Assembly: GCA_010015675.1 (NCBI GenBank)
Contig: ML977030.1
Span: 48,724 to 112,723 of the forward strand
Reading direction: 5' to 3'
DNA: 64,000 bases
Source: Byssothecium circinans
Lineage: Eukaryota; Ascomycota; Dothideomycetes; Pleosporales; Massarinaceae
The translations under genes and the position numbers were made by a program. Below, one piece after another: positions 1 through 11,298 of this stretch (position 1 is the stretch's first letter; every line of letters starts with the position of its first letter). The notes under the pieces are model-generated. The model did not search any database. It was not told the origin of the DNA and was given only the letters and a program-made list of their open reading frames with translations.

Positions 1-702
1 GGGAGGAGCATCCAGACACGCTGACCAGCATGGCCAACCTGGCGTCGACGTACGGGAATCAAGGCCGGTGGAAGGAGGCCGAAAAGCTGGAGGTGCAAGT
101 GATGGAGACGAGAAAGAGGGTGCTTGGGGAGGAGCATCCTTTCACGCTGGCACCACCGAACTTTGAACTCGGTGCAGATAAAGCCCCGGCCAACCCGCCC
201 AACGCTATCAGAATGAAGAATGGAGTCATTGGTAAGTATCCTTAGACGACCGTTTACCGCTGTCCTAACCTCCACGGTAGACAAAGAAGCCCAGCGCTTG
301 AAAAAGGTGGAAGGATTTTGGGAGAACAAACTCCTAGACCGCCAAAAGAAGAAGCCAGGGCCCAACGCATCCCAAGAGATAAAGGACAAGTATAAGACTG
401 CAGAAGCGACACTCAAGTCGCTGTACGACGTCGCCTTAAAAAAGCGCCTGCTATACGGAAAAGAAAGGGTTTTGAAGGACAATCCAAAGGACCAATCCCT
501 GATTGCGGAAATCGACGAGTTGCGCGAGCAACTAAAAGCTTTGGAAGCAGGTGACAAGAAGGAGGACGGAAAGAAAGAAGACAACACTTTGGTTCACCCG
601 TCTTCGCCTGATATCACGGTTTCGGAGCCAAACGGCAAGACTCGTGCGCCTACTGGCCTTGATGCAGTTCCTTCGAAAGATGGAATCCGAAACAGAAAGT
701 AA
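1..702 (+). CDS. 3' end of a TPR (kinesin-light-chain-like) protein gene, partial
   Basis: The gene enters from the left edge in frame 3. Exon 1 runs to 231, a 49-nt intron spans 232-280 (GTAAGT donor, CTAAC branch point near 265, TAG acceptor), and exon 2 is 281-702. The frame is kept across the splice. Exon 1 reads like the TPR_12 repeats of fungal NB-ARC/TPR proteins: EEHPDTLTSMANLASTYG, then an EAEKLEVQVMETRKRVLG helix and a second EEHPFTLA. The repeat then stops abruptly and is followed by a highly charged, Lys/Glu-rich coiled-coil tail of about 140 residues with no family I recognise. Known for the family: TPR arrays act as protein-protein adaptors, often behind a nucleotide-binding or patatin domain. 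The upstream domains lie outside the window. The abrupt loss of the repeat suggests truncation or fusion to an unrelated tail. Confidence 0.6.
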
Positions 703-976
703 TGCGCCTGACTGCCCCCGCCATGTATCCGTGGATACGTGGTGCCTTACGTTCTTATGGCTTTCCTTCAAGTCGTTTCATTGATATGTTAAAAACCCTT
801 CGTTCAGGGTTCGGAGGATCGCGTTTCATAATGATGGTGACGATGCTTAGGGACGCAAACGCGTGAGGAGTCTCCATTCCTCGGGTCGGACATTCATTTG
901 GAGACAGTCAAAAACTACCTTCCTTGGGAGGTTTGCTTTCTTACTAAGGACTTTATGCAAAGCGAAGCCACCTCGA

Positions 977-1092
977 GTGGCTTCGATGTCAAGTAATTTC
1001 CTACTGGGTAGCTTGGGTGTCAAGTAATCTCTTACTGCGTGGTTTTGGTGTCAAGTAGCCTCGTACTGCGTGGCTTCGGTGACAAGTGATTC
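977..1092 (+). repeat. 31-bp tandem repeat, about 3.7 copies
   Basis: Units start at 977, 1008, 1039 and 1070 (the last is partial). They share a GTGGCTT-GGTGTCAAGTA core and end in TACTGC or TACTGG. Units differ by substitutions only, with no indels, so the array is old but has kept its register. It lies 275 bp downstream of the TPR gene stop. No coding role is seen. Confidence 0.8.
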
Positions 1093-1174
1093 AGAGCTCA
1101 CCCAGGTGTTCACGCCTTTGTGCACGACCCGCGTGTGAAACCCTAAGTTATATCAGACAGAAATATAATAACGT

Positions 1175-1342
1175 AATAACTAATACGTTAATTACTCTTC
1201 TTTAACTTTAATAAAATATAGAATTATAAAGCTGGGCCTGCTCTTTTACGTAGAAGTAAGAAGAGGTTAAAAGGGCTTCGTTAGGTGTAGGTAAATATAA
1301 GCTAAAGTATTTTGGTGTGCGGCGAATTGTTTCAATCGCTTG
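1175..1342 (-). mobile_element. truncated, mutated copy of the MITE found at 33629-33850
   Basis: About 168 bp match the reverse complement of 33629-33795, including the shared block TTTTACGTAGAAGTAAGAAG and one terminal repeat (GTGTGCGGCGAATTG... ending at 1342). The other end of the element, including the second terminal repeat, cannot be recognised. Most differences between the copies are C/T or G/A, and this copy nearly always carries the A or T, as expected if RIP acted on it. Confidence 0.75.
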
Positions 1343-1925
1343 GTACTATAAGCAATGCGGGGAACTGTGGGGTTAAGGCCGAACATTTGGACAAAGTAAC
1401 CACTCAACCTTAGCTGTTGTCAAAAACAGCACGAACCAAATAAACATCAGCAGTCAGCTTTCTCATCGAGACAGACCAAGCTACAGTTATATAGCTGACA
1501 TGGTCTCAAGGTCGACTTGAATGCAAAAGGCTTCCAAAATATGACTAGAGCACGTGTCATCACCTACCATGGTATCCAATGCCGTGAGGTCTTCCCCGCG
1601 GAGGTGACCGGATGTCCGTTTTAGGCAATGCCGCTGTTCAGTGAAGGCACCCCGCAAATACACATTGAAGCTCTCTTCTTTCCAACGGTTAAGGGGCCAT
1701 AAGTGGACGTCGTGATTCCAGCTCAACGGTCCAGATTGAGCAGGCCGAAGGAGGTCATATGATGTAAAGCCGCGGTAATGTGTGCGTTTAAAAGCCCCAA
1801 CTGTCATCGTCGCGCACCCTGAAAGCTTTCGCTCATTGATTTATCCCTCACTTCGTTGTGTAAACACGGTTTTGCTCGGTTGCTGTAATCTTCTCTCCAA
1901 GTTACCCTCCTATTTTCAGCGCAAG

Positions 1926-2885
1926 ATGTCAGTGGCAGGACTGCCCGAGTTCAGTCTAAGCGGCAAAGTGGTCTTGGTCTCCGGAGCCGCTCGAGGCCTT
2001 GGACTCACTCAGGCTGAAGCTCTATTAGAGGCGGGAGCGATTGGTGAGAGCAGAGGAACCGGGAAGCTGAACAAGCGTTTGACTCTTGAACAGTGTACGC
2101 GCTGGACCGTCTCGAACAGCCATCGCCAGACTTCGACGTCATTGCGCAGCGAGCAGAGAAGGAGTTGTACACCTCCCTCCATTACCGCCGAATTGATGTG
2201 CGCGACGTGGTCGAATTGAACAAAGTTGTGGAAGACATCGGAAGTAAACATGGACGGATAGACGGGCTGATCGCGGCTGCGGGTATCCAGCAGGAGACGC
2301 CGGCGCTCGAGTACACTGCAGAGGATGCCAACCGCATGTTCGAGATCAACATTACTGGCGTTTTCATGACTGCGCAAGCGGTCGCGAAGCAGATGATCAA
2401 GTTCGGCAACGGAGGCAGTATCGTCTTGATTGCAAGTATGTCTGCCTCGATAGCTAACAAGGTATGTTATCATTACTAGCCGATGAATGTCGCGCGGCTG
2501 ATTGACATCGTACTTTAGGGTTTGATTTGCCCCGCATACAACGCGTCGAAAGCGGGCGTTGTACAGCTCGCTCGTAATCTGGCCGCAGAATGGGGACAAC
2601 ATAGAATTCGTGTCAATACGATTTCTCCTGGCTACATCGTAACGCAGATGGTGGAAGCGCTGTTCGAACAGTATCCGGAGCGAAAGGCGGAGTGGCCCAC
2701 ACAGAACATGTTGGGACGGCTTTCGGCCCCCAAAGAGTATCGGGGAGCTGCGGTGTTCTTGATCAGTGATGCAAGTAGCTTCATGGTAAGTGACTTTTCT
2801 GCTGTTCTTCCTTTTGAAGAGTGACTTCTGATTTGTCCAGACGGGCGCCGACTTGAAGATAGATGGCGGGCATTCTGCTTGGTAG
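1926..2885 (+). CDS. short-chain dehydrogenase/reductase (classical SDR)
   Basis: Four exons: 1926-2043, 2094-2461, 2519-2785, 2841-2885, giving 265 aa. The introns are 50, 57 and 55 nt with GT/AG ends, and the frame is continuous. This is a cytosolic-type NAD(P)(H)-dependent oxidoreductase. The cofactor loop is SGAARGLG (residues 19-26), the Rossmann NNAG position reads AAAG, and the catalytic Tyr169/Lys173 sit in YNASK. The substrate-side PGYIVTQM segment and a closing DGGHSAW tail are also present. Length is normal for the family. The overall look is of the fungal sorbose-reductase/arabinitol-dehydrogenase group of polyol SDRs, but the substrate cannot be fixed from sequence alone. The start at 1926 is preceded by GCAAG and lies just upstream of the first beta strand; no signal peptide is seen. 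Confidence 0.9.
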
Positions 2886-3330
2886 TGGATGGCAATCAGA
2901 GATCGGAGCTGTTCATGTGGATATGGAACATTGATTGAATAATGTGTACGATATAGATGTAGAAACTTCAATGTGAAGGAGAGGCGGCCGATGTCTGCAC
3001 TTCCCTGCGTCATGTGAATCGTGAGGTGCATGACTAAGCCGAATCCTAGACATGATTTTGAGAAAGCAACCACAACCCCAACTTCCACCATGCTGACGCC
3101 AACCTACTGAGCCGAGTTGGGCTGGCAGGACCATGGCCATCAAGTAGGCTAATTACGTCAAGAGCTGTGCGCTCTACCCTCTCACCCCTTTCTTTTCAGT
3201 TTGTCCTGCCACTTCATCGGGCGCAAACGGAGCGGTGCTGCAACTGCGCAAGAATACCGCTTCCGCCTACACAACTCCAACCGCCCTGTAACGGCGTCAT
3301 TCGGACCAGAAGATTATCTGCTCACCGGCC
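2886..3330. other. intergenic
   Basis: A 445-bp spacer between two genes on the same strand. I see no RNA gene or repeat. It must hold the SDR 3' UTR and the promoter and leader of the ZZ/EF-hand gene. Confidence 0.6.
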
Positions 3331-6258
3331 ATGGCAATCTCGGCGCCGACCTCAGTCTCTCGCTACCGCCCAGCGCTCCTCGTCTTCACTGGTGTGGCCG
3401 CCGCTTACGGAGCATGGCTACTATACACGACCGTCCAAGGGCCTACCCCTCCGCCAGACCTACACAGAAGCAACGCCTTACGAAGGGCGAACCGCCGCAC
3501 CCGCATCCGTACCCAGGGCGAGGAATCAGCTCGCGGCATTGACCATGGCAGCCTCGAACGCTTGCAGCAAGAGTCCGTGCCTCTGGGCGAGTTCACTTTC
3601 TTTGGCCGCGACATCCCGCTCGATAATCGCCGTCTCGTGACGGTGGACTATCTCCACACAGTTGCCCATGAAAATGAGCCGACTGCGAGCTCGGAGATGG
3701 TGGAGGACCGCATTGCGCAGCTCTACGATACCTTCTATGATCGCCTGCTCAATTGTGTATACCCCGACCGAGCGCTTTCACCCATGGAAAGGGTAGTGGT
3801 CCCAAATTCAGTCGCAATGCCGCTGGGCCCCCAGGCCTTGGAACGTGCTATGGAGAGACATCGGAATAGATTTGCGCTGGCAGACACCGAGGCCCGTCTC
3901 ACAGCAGATGGGGCAGAGAGCATTGCCGAAACGGACCAGTCGCTGAGTGATGACGACTTTGAAAGCGCGATTGACCCCGAAATGCATACCCTTCAGCAGA
4001 CACTGTATCACATAGCAGAGGACCGTGCGAGACATGAAGGCGTTATTCATCGCGGCATTACCTGCAACGGATGCGGAAACAAGCCCATCCGTGGCATCAG
4101 ATGGCACTGCGCCAACTGCTCAGACTTTGACTTGTGCTCTGACTGCGAAGCTACAAACTCCCACTACAAGACCCACATCTTCTACAAGATACGCATACCG
4201 GCACCCTATATGGGTCTGCCAAAGCAAGAGCCCGTGTACCCCGGTCGCCCAGCTATGATGAACCCATCTGTCAGTTTGTCCCTCAAGAGGCGTCTTGCGG
4301 AACAAACGCGGATGGAAGCAGAAGAGATCGAAGCTCTTTGGGATCAGTTCACCTGCCTTGCGGCGACTGAGTGGAGCTCTGACCCTAATGAGGTCGGCTG
4401 GGCTCTCGACCGCCGTGCATTTAATCATGCTTTCATCCCCCGCTACTCCACCTTCACCTCAGTGCCTAATCTTGTCTACGACCGTATATTTGCCTTCTTC
4501 GATACCGACCAAAATGCCTTGATTGGGTTCGAAGAGTTCATCAAAGGTCTGGATGGACTGCATTCGACCGACACCAGCGTCAAGTTAAGAATCGCATTCA
4601 ACGGCTACGACGTCGATGGAGATGGATACATATCGAGAAAAGACGTGTTGAGGATATTCAGGGCGCACTATGTCATCGAACGGGAAGCTACTCGAAACTA
4701 CCTCGCCGAGTCTGCAGAAGAACTCTCGGTGCGTGGTGCGCTCGAGACCATACAATCAGCCCAGCCTCTAGGATCTGCCTTTGCGCAACCAGAATCTCCT
4801 AGAGTAGACCGAGGACCCGAACCGCCGAGACGCAAACCCAACGACGGAATGGGTCTTGAGCCGATATTGGATGACATTCCCGATACAATGCACCGAGCGA
4901 CGGTCGTTGCTGATGCATTCCCCTCAGAGCATCATCGCGAAGCAGTAGACGACCACGAAGCATTGAGGCACCGATGGGCTCGGAGGCAGTACTATATCGA
5001 TGAAGAAGAAGGACTCGATCGCCCTCCAGGTCTTGCAGACACCTCCACACCAGACGAGCTCGAAGGGCAGATCAACGGTGAAGCCGAGGAGCCTACGACT
5101 CCAGATTTCGATCGACGGAGGGATTCGCGATCTTCTTCGCGGGTACGCTTCCAAGATGACGTCGATATGGAGACTCGTTCCAATGCATCGACATCCTCTC
5201 GCCCTATAGGAGAACGTTGGGGCGGATACGAAATTCCAGAGCCTGAAAAAGATCTGGGTCAGGAGGTTCTCTATCAAATAACGCAACAAGCCTTCAATGA
5301 ACTGCTAGACCCGCTGTTCAAGGATAAGGAGGACCTAGCCATGGACGCCATCGCCACACGTGCAGAACGAAGACTCCACGTCACCGAGATCGAGCATCTG
5401 TGCGCGCAATTCAAGGAAGAGAGGAATCTGAACAGGACACTGTACAATGTCGGAGTCAGCTCATACGCGAAAAAGGTCCTCAAAGCTTTCTGTAAAGACG
5501 ACATGGATCAATTCTTCCCCGGCCCCGAACCCGTTCCTCGCGGCACTTTCGAGGCAGAGATCAAGAAGCGCTTTCATGCGGCGGAAGAAGCTATCGCGAG
5601 AGAAGATTCATTGGATAGGGACTGGGCTCCAAACGAGTCCGACCTATGGGACGCCAAGTTCTGGCGGACGCAGATCCTGGTGGAACTCACCGACGCTCTC
5701 GTCGTGCTAGTCGGTGACCGAGTGCTCCCGCAACCGCAACCGCAACCGCAAGCGCAACCTTCCGAAGAAAAGGCCGAGGCTGCCATGGACGATGCCCCGT
5801 CCCACGACCCAACAATGCCTCAATTCCGCCCAAACTCGACCGCCGACCAGGACCAGTCCACCCAACGACGACGTGTCCCAAGTCCAACACGCTCACCCCC
5901 CTCCCCAAACCTAAACCCCAACAGCCCCCTATTCATCTCCCCCTCCCAAACCACCACCTCCCTCCTCACCCTCACCCTCTCCTCATCCCCATCCCCATCC
6001 GCGCCCGCCCTAACCATCGCCCCCTCCTCCGGTAGCACCACAGAGCCCCTCCACCACTCCCTCGACAAGCGCAACGCCTCCCTCCACGACCATAACAGCC
6101 CCCTGCACCTCCCCTTCCTGGCGAGCCTGGAGGCCGTGGATCGCGAGATGGCGCTGAGGGGCGGCAGCGGGATGGTGGGGTTTGCGGAGTTTGAGGAGGC
6201 GATGGAGATGGGTGGGTTGGGGTTTTTGGAGGGGTGGATGGATTTTGTTAGTTTTTAG
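3331..6258 (+). CDS. membrane-anchored ZZ zinc-finger and EF-hand protein
   Basis: Single exon, 975 aa. A hydrophobic segment near residues 14-32 (ALLVFTGVAAAYGAWLLYT) looks like an N-terminal anchor. A ZZ-type zinc finger follows at about residues 243-290, with paired cysteines in CNGCG, WHCANC and DLCSDCE. Two EF-hands follow: a weaker one (FFDTDQNALIGFEEF, near 389) and a canonical one (YDVDGDGYISRKD, near 426). The second half is long, acidic and poorly ordered, and the last 180 residues are Ser/Pro-rich, encoded by a strongly C/T-biased stretch (5880-6060). The family occurs across Pezizomycotina as an EF-hand/ZZ protein without a firmly assigned job. Calcium sensing at a membrane is an inference from the domains. 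The first ATG in the frame is used and places the anchor at the N-terminus. Confidence 0.85.
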   Translation: MAISAPTSVSRYRPALLVFTGVAAAYGAWLLYTTVQGPTPPPDLHRSNALRRANRRTRIRTQGEESARGIDHGSLERLQQESVPLGEFTFFGRDIPLDNRRLVTVDYLHTVAHENEPTASSEMVEDRIAQLYDTFYDRLLNCVYPDRALSPMERVVVPNSVAMPLGPQALERAMERHRNRFALADTEARLTADGAESIAETDQSLSDDDFESAIDPEMHTLQQTLYHIAEDRARHEGVIHRGITCNGCGNKPIRGIRWHCANCSDFDLCSDCEATNSHYKTHIFYKIRIPAPYMGLPKQEPVYPGRPAMMNPSVSLSLKRRLAEQTRMEAEEIEALWDQFTCLAATEWSSDPNEVGWALDRRAFNHAFIPRYSTFTSVPNLVYDRIFAFFDTDQNALIGFEEFIKGLDGLHSTDTSVKLRIAFNGYDVDGDGYISRKDVLRIFRAHYVIEREATRNYLAESAEELSVRGALETIQSAQPLGSAFAQPESPRVDRGPEPPRRKPNDGMGLEPILDDIPDTMHRATVVADAFPSEHHREAVDDHEALRHRWARRQYYIDEEEGLDRPPGLADTSTPDELEGQINGEAEEPTTPDFDRRRDSRSSSRVRFQDDVDMETRSNASTSSRPIGERWGGYEIPEPEKDLGQEVLYQITQQAFNELLDPLFKDKEDLAMDAIATRAERRLHVTEIEHLCAQFKEERNLNRTLYNVGVSSYAKKVLKAFCKDDMDQFFPGPEPVPRGTFEAEIKKRFHAAEEAIAREDSLDRDWAPNESDLWDAKFWRTQILVELTDALVVLVGDRVLPQPQPQPQAQPSEEKAEAAMDDAPSHDPTMPQFRPNSTADQDQSTQRRRVPSPTRSPPSPNLNPNSPLFISPSQTTTSLLTLTLSSSPSPSAPALTIAPSSGSTTEPLHHSLDKRNASLHDHNSPLHLPFLASLEAVDREMALRGGSGMVGFAEFEEAMEMGGLGFLEGWMDFVSF

Positions 6259-7228
6259 TGGGGGTTGGGAGAAGGAGGGGAGAGGCGGAGGATGTGGAGG
6301 GAGGTGGGGGAGGGAGAATGGCTTTGGCGCGGTAGGTAGGTATTTCAGGGGGGCATGAAACGTCCCTTTTAGCCTAGTGCGTGATTTTTCTACTGGCTTG
6401 TGTGGAAGTATAGGTATAGACAGATACAGAACTAATTGCATTCGTGCATACATGTAGTTTATGCACACTGCCTAAAAAAGCTAAAAAGCTCATATAACGA
6501 ATAATAAAACCCAAGCCTGTCCATTTCCATTTCCATTTCCGTTCCGGTTAGCAACCCACGTGCAGCCGCAGCCTGACCTAAATGCACCCACCCCCCCACG
6601 CCACTATATAGATAGATAGATAGATACCTAGGGAAAAGTTAAAAATTAAAAACGCCTTGCCCTCAGACAATTAATTCCAAAGTTTACGCCAAATGTAACA
6701 GCAACCAGCCAGCAACAGGCGACATCCATCACATTTCCTATTACCCATTTCCCACTACAAGCAGGAAAGGAGAATGTCATATAGTAAGTAAGTAATTACA
6801 CTTGGTAAGGTGAGAAATTGGGAAACCAAGTCTAAACGAGCAAGCAAGTGAGATTTAACATTTCCTTGGAAGGAAATATATACAAGTTAATGTTATGCAT
6901 GTGTATACATACAGGTATATATATATACAATTGCAGTTCGAACTCAACTTACTCGCCTTCCCAAGAAAATAATGTTTGGTTCCGAGCAGCTTGGTATGCA
7001 GTTTCCTTTGCTTTCCTCTCCCTCCTCTCCTTTCCTCTCCCATCCATCTGCAAAGTCTCCCCGTCCAAAGCAGAAGCAAAGGGGTATCCAGCTGGTATCC
7101 AAAAGGGAAAAAAAAAAAAGCCTTGTTGCAGAACCCATGCCAAACCCCACCTTAAAAAAAAACCGCCAAAGAAAACGCAATGCGCGCTCAATGCGTCAAT
7201 AAAGTAGTAGCGTACATGTACATGACTC
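6259..7228. other. intergenic between convergent genes
   Basis: 970 bp downstream of both neighbouring genes. It holds a GATA microsatellite (about 6609-6628), A-rich runs (7109-7120, 7153-7162) and long C/T tracts. Short reading frames here are low-complexity and not convincing. Confidence 0.6.
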
Positions 7229-10200
7229 TCAAAGCACATCCCCCCACGCCAAAACATCAAACCCCAACCCAGACCCTCCTCTCCCTCTCGGCAGACCAGC
7301 CTGCGCCCTAACCTTCAAGCACTCAGGCCAGTCCTCATCGGGATCAACCTAACACGACACGGAAAAAAAGTCAGCCATGACAATTCACTATTTCCCTATT
7401 CCCTCATCTACATGCTCTATTCTCCCTCTCCCTCGCCGTCTCTTCTCTCTCTCTTCACCCTAGCGATATTCTCACGTACCCTCGTATCGCCCGTCAGCGA
7501 CGTAACGCGCGAAGCAGCGGCCAGGTAATCACGATACGGATCACCCGACGGCGTCTGACTGAATGCGGAACCGTTGAATGTGCGACGGGAGGACGATGCT
7601 GTTGCCGAGGCGGTGGCGAAGCCTACCGTGGCGGATGAGCGGGTTGCGGTTGAGAGGGCGGGACTACGGTGGGGCGGTGGGGGGAGTGCGATTGACGATG
7701 CTGAGACGCCCTTGTGTGAAGCCGTTGTTGGGAGGGAAGTCCTAGGTGTGCTTTTGGCGCGGTCCGTGGCGGATTCGTTGGAAGGTGGGAGATTCCAGGG
7801 GTAGGATTTCCGGGGCTTTTTGACGCGGGGGGGTTGAGGGGTGCTGTTGGATGGGGGGTTTGGTGCAGGCTTGTTCGTAGGTGGGGGCTGGGCGCCTAGC
7901 TCCTGTATGGCGATTTGAAGCGTCTTCCTGTTGCTGACGATGCCTTGAGTATAAAGAGTGTTCCGGATGTTGTCCTGGTAGAAGCGATAGTATGGCTCGG
8001 GATCATCGCCTTCGTCTGTACATTGTATGACGTAGTCTCTGTAGTCGGTCCTATGGCGAATGATGAAGTCGTCCCACTGCCACTTGGGTACCATCTTGTC
8101 TTCTTGATCCAGTTTGTACATCTGCTTGCATTGACCCAGAAAATGACGGTGATCGGCCGTATATTCTGGATAAGTGGCTTTGAACCTCTGGAAAACTGTG
8201 TCGGGGGCAGGAGTGTGCATGGAGGCAGAAGCTGGTGATCGAGCCTGCGCTTGATGCGGTGTTGGGATAGAAGTAGAGGCAGCCGGTCGCGAAAAAGATA
8301 CTGCCGACGACTCACGAACTTGTTGGACACGGCCTAATTCGTGATCTTCACCTGCATGATTGCGGAGGTCCACTCGTGAAGCGGAGGGCAACGCTTGGGT
8401 AATCGGTGAGACGGAAGAACGTCGTTCATCGCTGGAGTACCCCTTCTGTCGATCTAGCCCACTTTTGCGAGTGATATTGAGATGCTGGAGCTTGCGTGTG
8501 CCCACACTTGACGATTCTGACGCCGGACCATCTTCGCTGGTGAGCCTCTCACCATCCCGTTGCTTTTGTGGTGTCGCGGCATGAACACCAGAGGCTGACT
8601 GAACTGGCAGGAATGCTCTGTGAACCGCTTTTGCATGAGACGAAAACACTTCTCGCCCTTCTGCTCCTGCCAAAGTGTCGTGTGTACCTGTGGACCGCAT
8701 TGCAACATTAGAATCCGACTGCCTGCCTTCTCTAAATTTCTTCTTTGACTCTTCCTTGAGCCGGCGCTGTTCAGCTCCGATATCCTTGACGGGTGAGGTG
8801 CATTGAAAATCGGGAATCTTCAGTTCTCGCCTCTTGGTTTGGCGGCTGCTACTCTTTGATGGAGAATTGTCCAGCTTCCGCTTCAAATGATGCGCATCCG
8901 GGATACTCGGAGGAGGCTGGTTGGGTTTGACCACTTTCACTTGTGCGGCTCCAGTATCGTTGACATTGGGTAGCGCTTGCTCGCCGGATGAGCTGAGATC
9001 TGGTACCAGCCTCTGCGCAGAGACTGGAGTTGGTTCCAGCGGTATTTCATGCATTTCCTGGTCGGTCACGACTACAGGGGGAGCTCGGTCTGCAGAGGGT
9101 GGTTGGCCAGTACTGTGCTTTCGTGGTTTTGGGTACGAATATAGATCGTCTGAAGATTCTGCACGGTCGCCTTGGACGTCAAGTGCATCTTTCATGGTGA
9201 CATCCTTGTCTGGAAAAGTAGCAACATAGTCTTTCGGGAGCGCCTGAATAGGAGCTTTTGATGGAGTAACGTCAGTCACTGCCGATTGGGACTTCGCCGG
9301 CGGTGATAGGATATTGGCCCGCTTCTGAACAGTGTCCCCGACAGCGGGAGAGTTTCTATCACTGTATGTGCCGTAGATGACGGCTGTCGAAGGAATCTCC
9401 TTTGAAATACCGCCTGGGCTCTGTCTAAGCCCCGCAGGTTTAGGGATGATGTTCTTCCCTTTCGGATAAGGTGTTTCTTCGACCTGCACAACGACCGCAG
9501 GATGAGAGTGTTCAGGTACAGGCATAGAATCACTCTCACCCAAACCACGTGGCACGTCAAGCTCCATATCATTATCGGACTCATCTTGAGCAATCTCCAA
9601 AGGTTCAACAGCCACGGGGGGCGACGATGGAAGCTCCACGTTGCTATGCTCATTTGACGATTCAATGACTACAGGTAGTTGTGGCTCTGACCTCTGGGGT
9701 GAGGGGGTTTTTTGCGCATTGAGCGCGTCATTTCCGTCTCCGAGGCTTGAGTCTGGTGGAAGTATGCCATCGTTTGGAACCGGCCTCTTCGGCGGTTGGG
9801 GACTGGGCGATCTAGGGCCAGGAGAGGGGGGCCATGATATCTGACTTGACCGCTCCGCTTCCTGAGCTTCCTCGACGTCCCGACCGGAGAATTGCTGGGC
9901 TGATATGGCTGAAGGGCTGGGTTCCAATGGGGCGCTCTCGACTGAGGCGGTCGGCTTGCCCTCTCCGCTGCTCCTCGCCTGTTCCTTTACCGCCTCCAGT
10001 ATCTCAATTGGCACGTTTCCCTCTGGAAATCTAAGCCCAGGTCGGGGCTTATGCCAGCATTCATCTTTGTCAAGCAGTTTCCTCTGCCTCGTTGGCACTC
10101 TTGCCGAGTTGAGAATTGGGCGACCTCCCAGCCAGTCTGGTTCATAATCATCCAATCCATCTTCGGCGGTGCTGGAAACTGGTTCGGGCTTTTCAGGGCG

Positions 10201-11298
10201 AGACTGCTGCTCTGCGACTATCTCAGCATTGTGTGGTCTCTTCTGACCACGAGGGGTACCTATGTTTGTCCTGTCGGAGCCACGTTCTCGCGAGGGAGAT
10301 GACGCAGATCTGGGCTGCTCGCTGCGCCTAGCACTCCCCGGCGCACGCGGGCTCTGCGGCGCCATGGCTTGCTTGGTCGTGTTCGGACTTTTCCCAGGAG
10401 GGGTAGTCCGAGTGAAGCCGGCTGAAGCGGGAACGGCGGGTCTAGTCTTTTGCAGGAGAGCCAGCAATTGGGCCTCTTTGAAGCCAGTAGCCTTCTTCTG
10501 TAGGCCTCCCCGATCCATGCCCGCGTGCTGCACGCCTTCCTCTTCGTAAGGCCTGTGTACCATCTGGGTGCCATAGGCCATCTGCGTGTTTGGGGAGCTT
10601 GGTCGGTCCAAACCTTCCTCAACTCTACCGCCCGCCATCGTATCGTCGTCCGCTGGAGTGGCAGATCGGAAGCATCGGCGGTCGTTGAGGGTTCGCGTGA
10701 CTTGCAGGTCTTCCAAAGCGGACGCGACGAGGCTAAAATCTGTTATATGCTTCAATCTCTTACTGTCTCTCCTCCGGGCTTCACCGTGCCAATTGGCCTG
10801 GTCCAGGATGAGAGTGACCTTCTCGCGCGGCGGACCGTATGCAGTATAGCGGACGGTGTACTTGCGGATGTGGATGACGGTGTTGAGCGGGGCGGGAGAC
10901 GTGCGCGGGGCGTTGGGCTCGGCGAGGTCCTTGAGGAGGTTGCGGGAATGGCGGGCTACGATGGTTGCCCTGCCGTCGGTCAGTGTGAGGGGATCCTGCT
11001 GTAGTTAATGAGTCAGCACATCGAACGTGCAGGCAGGAGCAGACTGTTGTGGGTTGTGTGGGTGGGTGGCGCTTGCCTGGACGATCTGGAGGTTGCCGCC
11101 GTGGTCGGGACGGGCCTCTTCAAAGATGTCGAGTGAAGAGCCGTCGTCTGCGTAGATGCCAGCCCACGCGCGGTCTGGGTTGGATTTGGGGCTATCCTGT
11201 TTCTTGATGAATTTGTCCTGCAGCCACTGGCGGCCCAGTTGCAGCGAGATGGAGACGTTGTCGACGAGCCACGGCGTGAGTGGGAGGGTTTGGGCCAT
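7229..11298 (-). CDS. candidate shelterin subunit, TPP1/Tpz1-Est3-like protein
   Basis: Proposed exons (minus strand): 11298-11077, 10998-7480, 7348-7229, giving 1286 aa. Intron 1 (11076-10999, 78 nt) has a GC donor in the CAG|GCAAGC context; intron 2 (7479-7349) has GTACGTGAG. Reading through intron 2 would instead stop at 7417. The N-terminal 155 residues look like the TPP1/Est3 OB-fold: LTPWLVDNV opening helix, DGRATIVARHS strand, IRKYTVRYT and LILDQANWHGE near its end. A long Ser/Pro-rich linker follows. A second conserved block lies at about residues 1005-1110 (VPKWQWDDFIIRHRTDY, PEPYYRFYQDNIR). The last exon ends in FDVLAWGDVL. In this family the OB-fold links telomerase to the telomere cap. 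The assignment rests on motif memory; a generic OB-fold nuclear protein is the main alternative. A second in-frame ATG lies one codon upstream (11301). Confidence 0.6.

Larger units (their letters stand above)
703..1925. other. intergenic, repeat-bearing
   Basis: No gene is supported here. The stretch holds a 31-bp tandem repeat (977-1092) and a decayed MITE copy (1175-1342) in AT-rich surroundings (about 1140-1310). The last 120 bases before 1926 are pyrimidine-rich, as expected for the leader of the dehydrogenase gene. Confidence 0.6.

Noticed and set aside
2009..3091. Long minus-strand frame (360 codons) across the dehydrogenase gene
   Set aside because: It is antisense to spliced SDR exons with clear family motifs and shows no domain of its own.
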